From contig NZ_FMYI01000003.1 of NCBI RefSeq assembly GCF_900096905.1, positions 1 through 64,000 on the forward strand: a stretch of 64,000 nucleotides of DNA. The letters are read 5' to 3'. Made by a program: the position numbers and the translations under genes. This DNA is from Pelagirhabdus alkalitolerans (GTDB lineage Bacteria > Bacillota > Bacilli > Bacillales > Amphibacillaceae). The notes under the pieces are model-generated. The model ran no database searches, was not told the DNA's origin, and worked only from the letters and a program-made list of their open reading frames with translations. Of the stretch, positions 16,322-25,929 are shown in pieces. How positions within the stretch are numbered: position 1 is the first letter of the stretch; every line of letters starts with the position of its first letter.

Positions 16322-18427
16322 ATGTGGAAACAACTTAAAAATCGATTGAATCAATTATTTGAATCGAATCCAGATAAAAATGATCAAAAAGACTACACAT
16401 CATTGAATAGTCAAGACCGAGAGAAATCCATTGAGGCAAAGGTAGCCTTTAATTATCCTAAAAAAACGTCTTATAATTTTCCTATGAGCGTCGATCAAAC
16501 ACCTAAAAGAGTGGAAGAAAAACCCAAAAATAGACAGCTTAAGAAAAGTGAAAAAATTGAAAGATCAAAACCGGTTATACATACTAAGGATGAATCGCAA
16601 AAACAGACAACGTCAGTAAAACGTAAGCCATTTAAAGTGTCAGACGTTCCTTCACCCGTTTATGGTTTTAAACAAAGGCAACCAGTAGATAAGCTTTTAA
16701 AACACACATCTTTTGAGGATGAAAAAGAAGAAGCGTCAATAATTGATCCCAATTGGGAAAGTAGAAGAGATCAACCAATAAAACAAGAAGAGAAAAAACA
16801 GTACCACAACATGGATGCTGACACCCAAAGTGAGAAAGAAAACATAATGATGGATCGTACCAATTCGAAACCAACTGAGCAAGAAGAACCTTCTGTCGTT
16901 GCAAGTAACAAAACAACCCAACCCACCCACAAGAAGAGGGAACCTTTTAATGTGCGGATGAGACCGAGTGATAAAAAACGATATGCTGAATCAAGAAAAC
17001 AAAAACGAGCTCAAACTGAAGATAAACAGCTTGATCATTTAAACGTTAACTTATTGAATGAAGTCAATGATCAAAGTCAAGAGGATAAAACGTGGTTGAC
17101 TAAAAAGAGCGAGCTGTTAATCCAAACGCTAGAAGAATTTAACGTGAAAGCAAAAATAGCAAACGTGATGCAAGGACCTTCTGTCACACGATTTGAAATA
17201 CAGCCAGAAACGGGTGTAAAAGTAAGCAAAGTTAAAAACTTAAGTGATGATATAAAACTAAATATGGCAGCAAAAGATATTCGAATTGAGGCTCCCATAC
17301 CCGGTAAAAATGCAATTGGTATAGAAGTTCCGAATGATCAACCGTCCGCAGTTAATTTGATGCACTTATTTAATTCAGATTCTTTTAAAAATGCTCAGTC
17401 CCCGTTAACGATCGGATTAGGACTGGATATTTCGGGTAGAGCAATAGTATCCGACATTAAAAAGATGCCACACGGTCTAATTGCTGGTGCTACAGGATCA
17501 GGTAAGAGTGTATGTATAAATGCGATTTTATTATCATTACTTTTTCGTGCAAGTCCTGAGGAAGTTCGACTCCTATTGATCGATCCTAAGATGGTAGAGC
17601 TTGCGCCTTATAACGATATTCCACATCTCATATCACCTGTTATCACAGATGTTAAAGCAGCAACACAGTCACTAAAGTGGGCCGTGAAAGAAATGGAAGA
17701 GCGGTACATGCGATTTGTTGAGATGGGCGTTCGTGATATTGATCGCTACAATGAAAAAGTAAAAAAAGATGATCGCAATGCTGAGAAGCTACCTCATTTG
17801 GTGATTGTCATTGATGAATTATCTGATTTAATGATGGCCTCCCCTCAAGATGTAGAAGATGCCATTTGCCGTATTGCTCAAAAAGCTCGAGCGGCAGGTA
17901 TTCATTTACTATTAGCGACACAGCGTCCATCCGTTGATGTGATTACTGGTTTAATAAAGGCTAACATACCGACACGAATTGCCTTTAGTGTCGCATCTCA
18001 AGTTGATTCAAGAACAATGATAGATACGAATGGTGCTGAAAGATTACTAGGTAAAGGGGATATGTTGTTTGTAGAAAATGGAGCAAGAACCCCTGTTAGA
18101 ATTCAAGGTGCTTACGTATCAGATGAGGAGATTGAACGTATTACTCAGGCTGTTCGTCATTCGGAAGAAACGCATTATTTATTTGAACAAGATCAATTAC
18201 TCGAACAAACGGAGAAAGAAGAAATAGAAGATTCTCTATACGATGATGCATTACAATTTGCCATAGAAAATGAGAGTATTAGTACCTCATTACTACAACG
18301 CCGTTTCAAAATAGGTTATAATAGAGCAGCTAGAATGATTGATGCTTTAGAATCAGAAGGTATGATCTCTGGACAAAACGGAAGTAAACCAAGACAAGTA
18401 TTAGTCACATCGAAAACAACGAATTAA
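16322..18427 (+). CDS. sftA: Septum-associated DNA translocase SftA (FtsK/SpoIIIE family)
   Basis: A 701-residue soluble DNA translocase that moves chromosome ends away from the closing division septum. Residues 1-240 are a hydrophilic Lys/Glu/Gln-rich linker with no membrane helices, which separates SftA from SpoIIIE. The motor has Walker A GATGSGKS (about residue 395), Walker B LVIVIDELSDLM and QRPSVDVITGLIKANIP. The C-terminal gamma winged helix (about 635-695: ENESISTSLLQRRFKIGYNRA) reads polar DNA motifs. The linker is shorter than in B. subtilis SftA. I take the ATG at 16322 with GTGG upstream; in-frame ATGs at 16295 and 16304 lack a good ribosome binding site. Confidence 0.92.
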   Translation: MWKQLKNRLNQLFESNPDKNDQKDYTSLNSQDREKSIEAKVAFNYPKKTSYNFPMSVDQTPKRVEEKPKNRQLKKSEKIERSKPVIHTKDESQKQTTSVKRKPFKVSDVPSPVYGFKQRQPVDKLLKHTSFEDEKEEASIIDPNWESRRDQPIKQEEKKQYHNMDADTQSEKENIMMDRTNSKPTEQEEPSVVASNKTTQPTHKKREPFNVRMRPSDKKRYAESRKQKRAQTEDKQLDHLNVNLLNEVNDQSQEDKTWLTKKSELLIQTLEEFNVKAKIANVMQGPSVTRFEIQPETGVKVSKVKNLSDDIKLNMAAKDIRIEAPIPGKNAIGIEVPNDQPSAVNLMHLFNSDSFKNAQSPLTIGLGLDISGRAIVSDIKKMPHGLIAGATGSGKSVCINAILLSLLFRASPEEVRLLLIDPKMVELAPYNDIPHLISPVITDVKAATQSLKWAVKEMEERYMRFVEMGVRDIDRYNEKVKKDDRNAEKLPHLVIVIDELSDLMMASPQDVEDAICRIAQKARAAGIHLLLATQRPSVDVITGLIKANIPTRIAFSVASQVDSRTMIDTNGAERLLGKGDMLFVENGARTPVRIQGAYVSDEEIERITQAVRHSEETHYLFEQDQLLEQTEKEEIEDSLYDDALQFAIENESISTSLLQRRFKIGYNRAARMIDALESEGMISGQNGSKPRQVLVTSKTTN

Positions 18428-18520
18428 GAATAGATTAACTTGTGGAAATATTTATAATCTTATATGATGGTTAAAACGATACTAAACTTATAGTAATAAG
18501 TTAACGAGGAGTTTAGATTT

Positions 18521-19627
18521 ATGGAAAAAGAAATTTCAATGAAGCTAAATGGTAAGATTGATCGTTTAACAAATAAAACATTTAAATTTGATGAGCGAAT
18601 AAAAGAAGGTTGGTTTTCAGCTGTATATTTTTTAAAAACAAAAGAAATTGCTAAAGAAAAAAAGCCTAATAACGAAGTGGTTATGCAATTCTTTCAAAAA
18701 GATAATGCTGTATTATGCGGGACGGACGAGGCAATTGCTTTAATTCATGAATTTGCTGATCATCCGGAGTCTTTAGAAATTTATTCATTAAAAGATGGCG
18801 ATAAGATTAGCCCGTTTGAAACCGTATTAACCGTAAAAGGCCCTTACCAGTCGTTCGGTTATTTGGAGGGCATTATTGATGGTATTTTGGCACGTCGCAC
18901 CTCAGTCGCTACAAACGTGTATAACGTCGTTAAGGCTGGTCGGAGTTCAGGAAAGCAAAAGCCCGTCATATTTATGGGAGATCGTGATGATCATTATACA
19001 CAACAGGCTGGAGATGGTTACGCGGCCTTTATTGGTGGATCAACCGCTCAAGCTACACACGCCATGAACGAATGGTGGGGAAAAAAAGGAATGGGAACGA
19101 TGCCACATGCCCTTATTCAGCTGTTTGAAGGTGATATTGTAGAGGCAGCTAGAGCATATCGCGATGTTTATCCGGATGATGATTTGATGGTTTTAGTTGA
19201 TTATAATAATGATGTTATTAATGATTCTCTAAAAGCGGCTCGTGAGTTTAAAGATGAATTGAAGGCTGTACGTTTAGATACTTCAAATAATATGGTAGAT
19301 AAATATTTCTTAAGAAATCAACATTTAATGGGATCATTTGATCCTAGAGGCGTCAATCCAGAGCTCATTTTTGCATTACGTCAAGCTTTAGATGAAGAAG
19401 GTTTTAACCATATTAAGATTGTTGCAAGTGGTGGTTTCACTGAAGAAAAAATTCGTCGCTTTGAAAAATGTAATGCACCTGTAGACATGTACGGTGTGGG
19501 GCGAAGCTTGTTAGAAATTAATATCGGCTTTACGGGTGATAGTGTGGTATTAAATGGTAAACCAGAGTCGAAATTCGGTCGCCAGTACCGACCCAATCCT
19601 AGATTAGAAAGAGTCAATGCTCCTTAA
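18521..19627 (+). CDS. Nicotinate phosphoribosyltransferase
   Basis: A 368-residue type II phosphoribosyltransferase that would join nicotinate to PRPP to give nicotinate mononucleotide (NAD salvage). Motifs include FLKTKEIAKE, GILARRTSVATNVY, GGSTAQATHAMNEWWG, VRLDTSNN, and the phosphate-binding end VASGGFTEEKIRRFE followed by MYGVGRSLL. The short length fits the compact form rather than PncB of ~490 residues. It sits between sftA and murC with its own GAGGAG ribosome binding site. De novo nadBCA genes lie 10 kb away. Confidence 0.88.
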   Translation: MEKEISMKLNGKIDRLTNKTFKFDERIKEGWFSAVYFLKTKEIAKEKKPNNEVVMQFFQKDNAVLCGTDEAIALIHEFADHPESLEIYSLKDGDKISPFETVLTVKGPYQSFGYLEGIIDGILARRTSVATNVYNVVKAGRSSGKQKPVIFMGDRDDHYTQQAGDGYAAFIGGSTAQATHAMNEWWGKKGMGTMPHALIQLFEGDIVEAARAYRDVYPDDDLMVLVDYNNDVINDSLKAAREFKDELKAVRLDTSNNMVDKYFLRNQHLMGSFDPRGVNPELIFALRQALDEEGFNHIKIVASGGFTEEKIRRFEKCNAPVDMYGVGRSLLEINIGFTGDSVVLNGKPESKFGRQYRPNPRLERVNAP

Positions 19628-19660
19628 TGCTTTATTTTAACTGATTTTAAGAGTAGAATG

Positions 19661-19669
19661 TGATATAAT
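19661..19669 (+). promoter_or_regulatory. Extended -10 promoter element upstream of murC
   Basis: TGATATAAT contains a perfect TATAAT with the TGn extension, 63 bases before the murC start. The -35 region is poor, as is usual for extended -10 promoters. Confidence 0.5.
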
Positions 19670-19732
19670 AACGCATTGTGTTTAAAATATATGAGTTAGG
19701 GAGTGTTTACCACTCTTTTGGAGGTAAGAATT

Positions 19733-21037
19733 ATGACAACTTATCATTTTGTTGGGATCAAAGGAACTGGAATGAGTGCATTAGCTCAGATTCTATTTGA
19801 TGCTGGTGAAGATGTACAAGGATCTGATGTTGAGAAACATTTCTTTACTGAAGAGGCATTAAGACAAAAAAATATACCTATATATCCATTTAATAAAGAC
19901 AATATAAAGCAAGGTTTGACGATTATAGCAGGTAATGCATTTAGTGATGATCATCAAGAAATTAAAGCTGCGGCGAAATTAGGATTAACCATTTATCGGT
20001 ATCATGAATTTTTAAGTGATTGGTTAAGCCAATATACGAGTATTGCTGTTACCGGTGCACACGGTAAGACGTCTACGACAGGACTTTTAGCACATGTTTT
20101 AGAAAAAAACCACCCTATATCGTACTTGATTGGTGATGGTACAGGATTAGGCCATTCTGATAGTGAATACTTTGTATTTGAAGCGTGTGAGTATCGTCGA
20201 CATTTCTTGGCTTATCATCCGGACTATGCAATCATGACAAATATTGATTTTGATCATCCGGATTATTTCTCAAGTGTTGATGATGTTTTTAATGCTTTCG
20301 AACAAATGGCTAATCAAGTGAAAAAAGGGATTATCGCGTGTGGAGATGATGAGTATCTTCAACAAATCCAAGCGAAAGTACCTGTTGTTTACTACGGTTT
20401 AAATGACGGTAATGATTTTCAAGCTAAACAAGTCGTTGAGACAGAAGAAGGTACTGTATTTGATGTTTATGTGCGTCATAATTATTATGATCAGTTTATG
20501 ATCCCGATGTATGGAACGCATAATGTGTTAAATGCTTTAAGTGTCATTGCGGTTTGCCATTATGAAGGTATGTCAAGTCACGAGATGAAACATTTAAGCT
20601 CCTTTACTGGTGTTAAAAGACGTTTTTCAGAAAAAATCGTTAATCAACAAGTTATAATTGATGATTATGCGCACCATCCAAAAGAAATTGCAGCAACAAT
20701 CGATTCTGTAAGAAAGAAATACCCAAACAAAAAAATAACAGCTATTTTTCAACCACACACTTATACTCGAACAAAAATGTTTCTAAATGAATTTGCTGAA
20801 ACATTAAATGAAGCGGATGAAGTATTCTTATGTGATATTTTTGGTTCGGCACGAGAACAGGTTGAGAAGTTATCGATAAAAGATCTACAACGCTTAATTC
20901 CTAATAGTAAACGATTAACGTTGGATGGAACAGACCAATTAAATCATAGTCAAGACAATGTTTTAGTTTTTATGGGAGCAGGAGATATTGAAAAGTATCA
21001 AGTTGCTTTTGAGAACGTAATTAATTCTGAACATTAG
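19733..21037 (+). CDS. murC: UDP-N-acetylmuramate--L-alanine ligase MurC
   Basis: A 434-residue Mur ligase that adds L-alanine to UDP-MurNAc using ATP, the first step of the peptide stem of peptidoglycan. The N-terminal Rossmann motif is [14 protein letters not shown], the ATP loop is [12 protein letters not shown] (about residues 106-117) and the C-terminal domain carries [10 protein letters not shown]. The ATG at 19733 has GGAGG 9 bases before it; the longer in-frame ORF runs through this site. A terminator follows. Confidence 0.96.
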   Translation: MTTYHFVGIKGTGMSALAQILFDAGEDVQGSDVEKHFFTEEALRQKNIPIYPFNKDNIKQGLTIIAGNAFSDDHQEIKAAAKLGLTIYRYHEFLSDWLSQYTSIAVTGAHGKTSTTGLLAHVLEKNHPISYLIGDGTGLGHSDSEYFVFEACEYRRHFLAYHPDYAIMTNIDFDHPDYFSSVDDVFNAFEQMANQVKKGIIACGDDEYLQQIQAKVPVVYYGLNDGNDFQAKQVVETEEGTVFDVYVRHNYYDQFMIPMYGTHNVLNALSVIAVCHYEGMSSHEMKHLSSFTGVKRRFSEKIVNQQVIIDDYAHHPKEIAATIDSVRKKYPNKKITAIFQPHTYTRTKMFLNEFAETLNEADEVFLCDIFGSAREQVEKLSIKDLQRLIPNSKRLTLDGTDQLNHSQDNVLVFMGAGDIEKYQVAFENVINSEH

Positions 21038-21044
21038 AAGGATA

Positions 21045-21086
21045 ATAAAACTCTACGTCGAATAGTAAACAGGCGTAGAGTTTTTA
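21045..21086 (+). terminator. Terminator of murC
   Basis: An 11-bp stem (21047-21057 with 21074-21084) is followed by T residues. Confidence 0.88.
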
Positions 21087-21133
21087 TATAGAAAAAAGAA
21101 AGTAATAAAGTTTTGGGTTTATTTGCATGTTAT

Positions 21134-21158
21134 GTTTACAACTCCATGAAACGGGTAA
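21134..21158 (+). promoter_or_regulatory. Sigma-B-type promoter of ytxGH
   Basis: GTTTAC (21134-21139), a 13-base spacer and GGGTAA (21153-21158) match the sigma-B consensus GTTTAA-N12-14-GGGTAT with one mismatch in each box. It lies 57 bases upstream of ytxG. The ytxGHJ operon of B. subtilis is a known general-stress (sigma-B) target, which supports the reading. Confidence 0.75.
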
Positions 21159-21214
21159 ACAACAATATGTCAGTTTAATGTTTTCAATACATAGAAAAGG
21201 AGTGTGGTTCTCGA

Positions 21215-21622
21215 ATGGTTGATCTTCTTTATATTGCAGCACTCATTTTTGCTGTTGCATTTGCAGCATTAGTTGTTTATGTCATTAAAGTTTTAAAAGA
21301 AACAGAAAGAACAATGACAAATGTTGCAAACACTCTAGAAGGCTTAGAAAGTCAAATGGAAGGGATCACGACTGAGACAACGTTACTGTTGAATCGGACG
21401 AATGCTTTAGCAGAAGATATTAATGATAAGTCTAAACGATTAAATGTACTTATTGAAAGTATTGGCGGTTTAGGTACAACGATTTCAGGTTTCAATGATT
21501 CCATAAAGCAAGTATCTGACTCTGTCTCAAAAGTAGCTGTGGACAATCAAGAAGAAACAGCGCAAGCGATTAAGTGGGGATCAGTTGTTATGGAATTATT
21601 CAAGAGAAACAAACATAAATAA
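21215..21622 (+). CDS. ytxG: General stress protein YtxG (DUF948)
   Basis: A 135-residue protein with one N-terminal membrane helix (residues 3-25) and a long helical part with heptad-like patterns (ETERTMTNVANTLEGLESQ onward), typical of DUF948/YtxG. Function is unknown, but B. subtilis ytxG is induced by general stress. It lies behind a sigma-B-like promoter and is followed by ytxH. The ribosome binding site AAAAGGAG is about 12 bases from the ATG, somewhat far. Confidence 0.88.
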   Translation: MVDLLYIAALIFAVAFAALVVYVIKVLKETERTMTNVANTLEGLESQMEGITTETTLLLNRTNALAEDINDKSKRLNVLIESIGGLGTTISGFNDSIKQVSDSVSKVAVDNQEETAQAIKWGSVVMELFKRNKHK

Positions 21623-21673
21623 TGTTTGTTTCACAATAAATTAATTACAAAAACTTTAGGAGGTTTTTCTAGT

Positions 21674-22162
21674 ATGACAAATCATGATAACCAAACAAAC
21701 GAAAATATCAATGCAAAGGATTTTTTAATCGGCTCATTGGTCGGAACATTAGTAGGGGCTTCAGTTGCTTTATTATTTGCGCCTAAATCAGGAAAGGAAT
21801 TACGTGGTGACATTAACAAAGGTGCTCACGAACTAAAAGATAAAGCAGATGAATGGAAAGATGTTGCTTATGAGAAGACAGACGAATTTAAAGAGTATGC
21901 TAAAGATCAAAAAGATAGCTTGAAAGAAGTTGTAACTGAAAAATCACAAGAATTACAAGAGAAATTTAATGAAACAAAACAAACAATTCAAGAAAAAGTT
22001 GATCAAGCACATGCAGATGCTGAAGATGCTAAAGAGGATCTTGAAGAAAAAGTTGATGAGGTTAAAAAAACTGCAAAGAAAAAGGCTAAAGCAACAAATG
22101 CTGCAGCTAAAGATGTAGCAGAAGCTGTAGAAGAAGCTGCTGAAGACGTAAAAGAAAAATAG
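21674..22162 (+). CDS. ytxH: General stress protein YtxH
   Basis: A 162-residue protein with a Gly-rich N-terminal hydrophobic segment (FLIGSLVGTLVGASVALLF, followed by APKSGKELR), the YtxH signature, then about 110 residues of Lys/Glu/Ala-rich amphipathic helix with repeating KEKADE/KDKADEWK patterns, reminiscent of late-embryogenesis-like or apolipoprotein-like helices. The ATG at 21674 has AGGAGG upstream; the longer frame has none. The third operon member of B. subtilis, ytxJ, is missing here. Confidence 0.9.
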   Translation: MTNHDNQTNENINAKDFLIGSLVGTLVGASVALLFAPKSGKELRGDINKGAHELKDKADEWKDVAYEKTDEFKEYAKDQKDSLKEVVTEKSQELQEKFNETKQTIQEKVDQAHADAEDAKEDLEEKVDEVKKTAKKKAKATNAAAKDVAEAVEEAAEDVKEK

Positions 22163-22170
22163 TCCATAAC

Positions 22171-22204
22171 TTAAGGCTTGGAATTTAAAATTCCAAGCCT
22201 TTTA
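22171..22204. terminator. Bidirectional terminator between ytxH and the FtsA-like gene
   Basis: A perfect 11-bp stem (22173-22183 with 22191-22201) separates convergent genes, with T residues downstream on the plus strand. Confidence 0.88.
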
Positions 22205-22226
22205 CTATGAAAAAATACATTTCAGA

Positions 22227-24362
22227 TCAAAACTTTAATTCAACCTGATCATTTTCATTTAACGGATCTAAGAAAGTGGCGGGTTGTTTATTAATCATGA
22301 GTGACACATTGCCTTTCACTTCTGTTAAGTCAATCGACACGACTTTGAAAATGTCTTGAAAGATAAAAGGTGTTTCTTCAGACTTTTGTGTCGTTAAGCG
22401 AGATTCAGGTTCAATAACAGTTTCTTTAGTTAAAACTTGATTATCTTGTAATAGTGATTGTGTTTCTTTTTCAAGTGTAACCGGTTTACCATTAAAGTAG
22501 ACATTAATGGATTGAGAACTTGGCATGTCTAAATGTACGAATAAATCTTCAACTGTCACTCTTTTAGCAGGATGATAAATGATTTTATCATTTGGTTTCA
22601 AAGGCTGGTCAAGAACAGCCTTTCGATTATTTACTGTTAACTTCGCTGAGAAGTTTGTTAGGTTTATTTTTTCGTCGTTTAAATAAATTGTCATTTGATT
22701 TAATTGGTCAATAAGTGAAGCTTTACCTACTTCATGAAGCCATTCTCTTAATGTTAATGACTCTTTAACTGATATTTGGTCATGATCTTTTAGTTGATAC
22801 GTGCCTTGTACAAATTGGTTATTAACTTTAAGTTTTGGTTTAATGGTAAAGGTTTGATCATTAAATTCAATGGTAAATGCTTGGTAATCATCGATAACCT
22901 CGGCTAGAGTGACATTAGGTTCCAATCCATCCTGTCCTTTTTCAACGATTAGATGGTCTCCGTGTTTAATGGGTTGATCAACTTCAATCGGTTCATCATT
23001 TAATAACAGTTTAGGTGGTTCACCATGTGTACCAGGTAGTGTTATGTTTTGGTTGTTAAACGTCACAATATAGGCCATACCAGGTTTTCCGTACATTTTG
23101 TCTATATAAATTCCTGCTGCAAGTAAACAATCACCAACTGTTAAATGTTTCATATCAAACAATCTTACAGCTCGACCATTAACGGTTACACTAATATAAT
23201 GGACAGGATTCTGTTTTGCAGCGATCGCTATACCAATTGGCGTTATGAAGGCAGGTCCTGTCGGTATATCGATCATTGTTTTAAGGTTTGGTATAGCATC
23301 TGTACCTCTTGCAGCTACTCGATTTTCAGGTAGATTTAATTTCTTTGCTAAAACAGTACTTAAACGTGGTGTTAAACTCCCACCTCCTACTAACATGACA
23401 GCTTTGGGAGATTTACTGTTTAATTCAAGAATTTTATCAGCAATCGCACTAGCTAAATCTTCAATCGATTCTTTAATTGTCTTAGCTAGGTCTTCAAATG
23501 TGATGACCTCACTAAATCCTAGAATATCTGTTATGTTCGCTTCACCATGAGATGTAATTTCTCGTTTTACACGTTCAGCTTCATTAAAGTCAAGCAAGTA
23601 TTGATCGCTGATCGCTTCTGTAATCTCATCTCCGGCTTTTGATACCATGCCGTACGCTGTAATTGTACCTTCATCTGTGAGCGCAATGTCACTTGTGCCC
23701 GCTCCAATATCAACTAGCGAAATGTTTAAGCGCCTCATAGATTCAGGGATTAAAACATTAATAGCGGCAATCGGTTCAAGAGTTAAGGCTTCCATTTCCA
23801 AGTTAGCACGCTGAAGTGCAGCAAGGAGTGATTCAACCACTACTTTAGGTAAGAATGTTGCAATAATTTCTACTTCTGCTTTATGACCTTGTTGATCGAT
23901 TAATGATCCGATAATGTCATGGTCTAATTTGTATTGCAAGACAGAATAGCCAACACAATAGTAATGTGTTTGACTATTTTCATTCTCTTCTTCCAAGGCC
24001 AATTCATATTGTGCATTTTGAACAGCGCTTAACTCTAAAAACAATATATCTTCTTTTTCCATTAAAGGGTGTTGATGAATGTCCTTTTCAATACGTGTGC
24101 GTTTCGTTTTAAGTGCACGTCCAGCAGCTGCAACGCAGACTTTATTAAGTGTGAGGTCATGTCGATCTTCTAGCTCTTGTTTTACTTCCTTGATGACATT
24201 AGACACGAGGACAACATCATGAATTTGACCGTCCAACATGGATCTTTTATCATGTTCGTGTATACAATAGTCATAAAGTTTATACTCGCTTCCATCTGCT
24301 TCAAGTAAAAGACCGATCACAGAACGTGTTCCAATGTCGAGTGCAAAGATTAAATTCGTCAT
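22227..24362 (-). CDS. FtsA/PilM-like actin-fold protein with long C-terminal extension
   Basis: A 711-residue protein. Residues 1-~385 have the FtsA/actin ATPase layout: phosphate-1 loop FALDIGTRSVIGLL, an inserted 1C/SHS2-like subdomain, phosphate-2 loop LVDIGAGTSDIAL (about 213) and adenosine loop AVMLVGGGSLTPRL (about 320). The remaining ~325 residues are unlike FtsA: no amphipathic membrane-binding C-terminus, but several strand-rich segments of the type VNGRAVRLFDMKHLTVGDCL and PIKHGDHLIVEKGQ. It is distinct from the canonical ftsA of the ftsAZ cluster, which is not here. The ATG at 24362 has AAAGGA 8 bases before it. Role unknown; related proteins occur in other Bacillaceae annotated as cell division protein FtsA. 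Confidence 0.8.
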   Translation of the reverse strand: MTNLIFALDIGTRSVIGLLLEADGSEYKLYDYCIHEHDKRSMLDGQIHDVVLVSNVIKEVKQELEDRHDLTLNKVCVAAAGRALKTKRTRIEKDIHQHPLMEKEDILFLELSAVQNAQYELALEEENENSQTHYYCVGYSVLQYKLDHDIIGSLIDQQGHKAEVEIIATFLPKVVVESLLAALQRANLEMEALTLEPIAAINVLIPESMRRLNISLVDIGAGTSDIALTDEGTITAYGMVSKAGDEITEAISDQYLLDFNEAERVKREITSHGEANITDILGFSEVITFEDLAKTIKESIEDLASAIADKILELNSKSPKAVMLVGGGSLTPRLSTVLAKKLNLPENRVAARGTDAIPNLKTMIDIPTGPAFITPIGIAIAAKQNPVHYISVTVNGRAVRLFDMKHLTVGDCLLAAGIYIDKMYGKPGMAYIVTFNNQNITLPGTHGEPPKLLLNDEPIEVDQPIKHGDHLIVEKGQDGLEPNVTLAEVIDDYQAFTIEFNDQTFTIKPKLKVNNQFVQGTYQLKDHDQISVKESLTLREWLHEVGKASLIDQLNQMTIYLNDEKINLTNFSAKLTVNNRKAVLDQPLKPNDKIIYHPAKRVTVEDLFVHLDMPSSQSINVYFNGKPVTLEKETQSLLQDNQVLTKETVIEPESRLTTQKSEETPFIFQDIFKVVSIDLTEVKGNVSLMINKQPATFLDPLNENDQVELKF

Positions 24363-24643
24363 AATTCGTATCCTTTCTACCAACATACTATTACCATAAA
24401 GTTTAACAGATTTTAATCATTTTATATAATGAATTTTAAAAAAACGATTCAAAAGAAAATTAAACCGCTTAACTATATAAAGAAAATACTAAATATTTAA
24501 ACAATGTAGTGACAATTGTAAGAATATTAGCTATAATAAGCCCTAATCATTCTTTATCTATTTAAATAATACGGAAGTGCTACGATTCTTTGAATCGTCT
24601 AATGCAATAGATAAGCAGTAAATTAACAATAGGGGGAATTAAA

Positions 24644-25708
24644 GTGAGTAATGAACGATTAGATCAATTAAGAGATGAACTTGATCAAGTGAATTTAGAA
24701 ATATTAAACTTGATCAACAAACGCGCTGAATTAGTGACAGAAACCGCACAAGCGAAAGAAAACCAAGGTGCTGACAAGAAGTATGATCCTGTTCGTGAAC
24801 GAGACATGCTTGAACTGATTAAAAAGCATAATAGTGGTCCTTTCCAAGATGCAACGATTATTCATTTGTTTAAAGAAATCTTTAAAGCTGGATTAGAATT
24901 ACAAGAAAAAGATTACAGCAAAGAATTACTCGTATCTCGTAAGCGCAAGGCGGAGAATACAATTGTTGATATCAATGGTGCTAAATTTGGTGGGGATGAA
25001 CCACAATATATATTTGGTCCATGTGCTGTTGAGACATATTCACAAGTTGCTCAAGTTGCTGAACAACTTAAAAATAAAGGTATGAAAATTATTCGTGGTG
25101 GTGCATTTAAACCTAGAACATCACCTTACGATTTTCAAGGTTTAGGCTTTGAAGGTTTAGACATTTTAAAACGTGTTGCAGATGAATATGATTTAGCGGT
25201 GGTTAGTGAAATCGTTAATCCTGCAGATATGGAAGAAGCAGCTAAGTATTTAGATGTGATCCAAATTGGTGCACGTAATATGCAAAACTTTGAATTACTA
25301 AAAGCGGCTGGTGAAGTGAATAAGCCAATCATCCTTAAACGAGGTATGTCAGCTACTGTTTCTGACTTTATCAACGCTGCTGAATATATTAATTCAAGAG
25401 GAAATGGTCAAATTATTTTGTGTGAACGAGGCATTCGCACGTATGAAACGTCGACGCGTAATACGCTAGATATCACGTCAGTTCCTATCCTAAAACAAGA
25501 AACGCACTTACCAGTTATGGTCGATGTTACACACTCTACTGGACGTCGTGATTTATTAATTCCAGCTGCTAAAGCTGCTCTTGCAATTGGTGCAGACGGT
25601 ATTATGGCTGAAGTACATCCAGATCCCGCTGTTGCGCTCTCAGATGCTCAACAACAAATGGACTTTGATCAATTTGATCAGTTTTTAAAAGAAGTCGTAA
25701 CTAAATAA
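24644..25708 (+). CDS. aroA: Chorismate mutase / DAHP synthase (AroA)
   Basis: A 354-residue bifunctional enzyme for the entry to aromatic amino acid synthesis. Residues 1-~88 form an AroQ chorismate mutase ([25 protein letters not shown]); residues ~95-354 are a type I-beta DAHP synthase ([42 protein letters not shown]). The mutase domain serves as a sensor of chorismate/prephenate for feedback control in the B. subtilis enzyme. GTG start with AGGGGG upstream. As in B. subtilis, it precedes ccpA. Confidence 0.96.
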   Translation: MSNERLDQLRDELDQVNLEILNLINKRAELVTETAQAKENQGADKKYDPVRERDMLELIKKHNSGPFQDATIIHLFKEIFKAGLELQEKDYSKELLVSRKRKAENTIVDINGAKFGGDEPQYIFGPCAVETYSQVAQVAEQLKNKGMKIIRGGAFKPRTSPYDFQGLGFEGLDILKRVADEYDLAVVSEIVNPADMEEAAKYLDVIQIGARNMQNFELLKAAGEVNKPIILKRGMSATVSDFINAAEYINSRGNGQIILCERGIRTYETSTRNTLDITSVPILKQETHLPVMVDVTHSTGRRDLLIPAAKAALAIGADGIMAEVHPDPAVALSDAQQQMDFDQFDQFLKEVVTK

Positions 25709-25714
25709 GAAAAA

Positions 25715-25762
25715 TTATGTGCCCTTTCTTTTTAATTTGTTTAAAACGAAAGGGCACATTTA
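25715..25762 (+). terminator. Terminator of aroA
   Basis: A perfect 12-bp stem (25717-25728 with 25748-25759) followed by TTTAT. Confidence 0.85.
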
Positions 25763-25857
25763 TGCTTAGACTATTTACTATAAATAAAAGACGTTAACTG
25801 AAAAATTTGTTATACTATGGTATAGATTAGCTTTATGTTGATAAAAAGGAGATTAGT

Positions 25858-25893
25858 ATGGAAGATGCTCTTCTATGCTATACTTGTACATAA
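25858..25893 (+). CDS. Possible 11-codon upstream ORF before ccpA
   Basis: ATG at 25858 follows AAAGGAG at a good distance and opens a frame of 11 residues (MEDALLCYTCT) that stops 36 bases before ccpA. Its strong ribosome binding site is the only support. The same stretch contains TGCTATACT (25876-25884), an extended -10 sequence, so this may instead be promoter DNA. No known leader peptide is matched. Confidence 0.25.
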   Translation: MEDALLCYTCT

Positions 25894-25929
25894 TAGCACA
25901 ATAACTATGTAATCAGTGGAGGGTATAAA

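Noticed and set aside
22227..24362. Canonical cell division gene ftsA
   Set aside because: Wrong context (no ftsZ), much longer than FtsA and lacking the membrane-targeting C-terminus; called FtsA-like only.
24582..24598. 17-base palindrome before aroA as terminator or operator
   Set aside because: Three-base loop, no T run, no repeats elsewhere; too little support.
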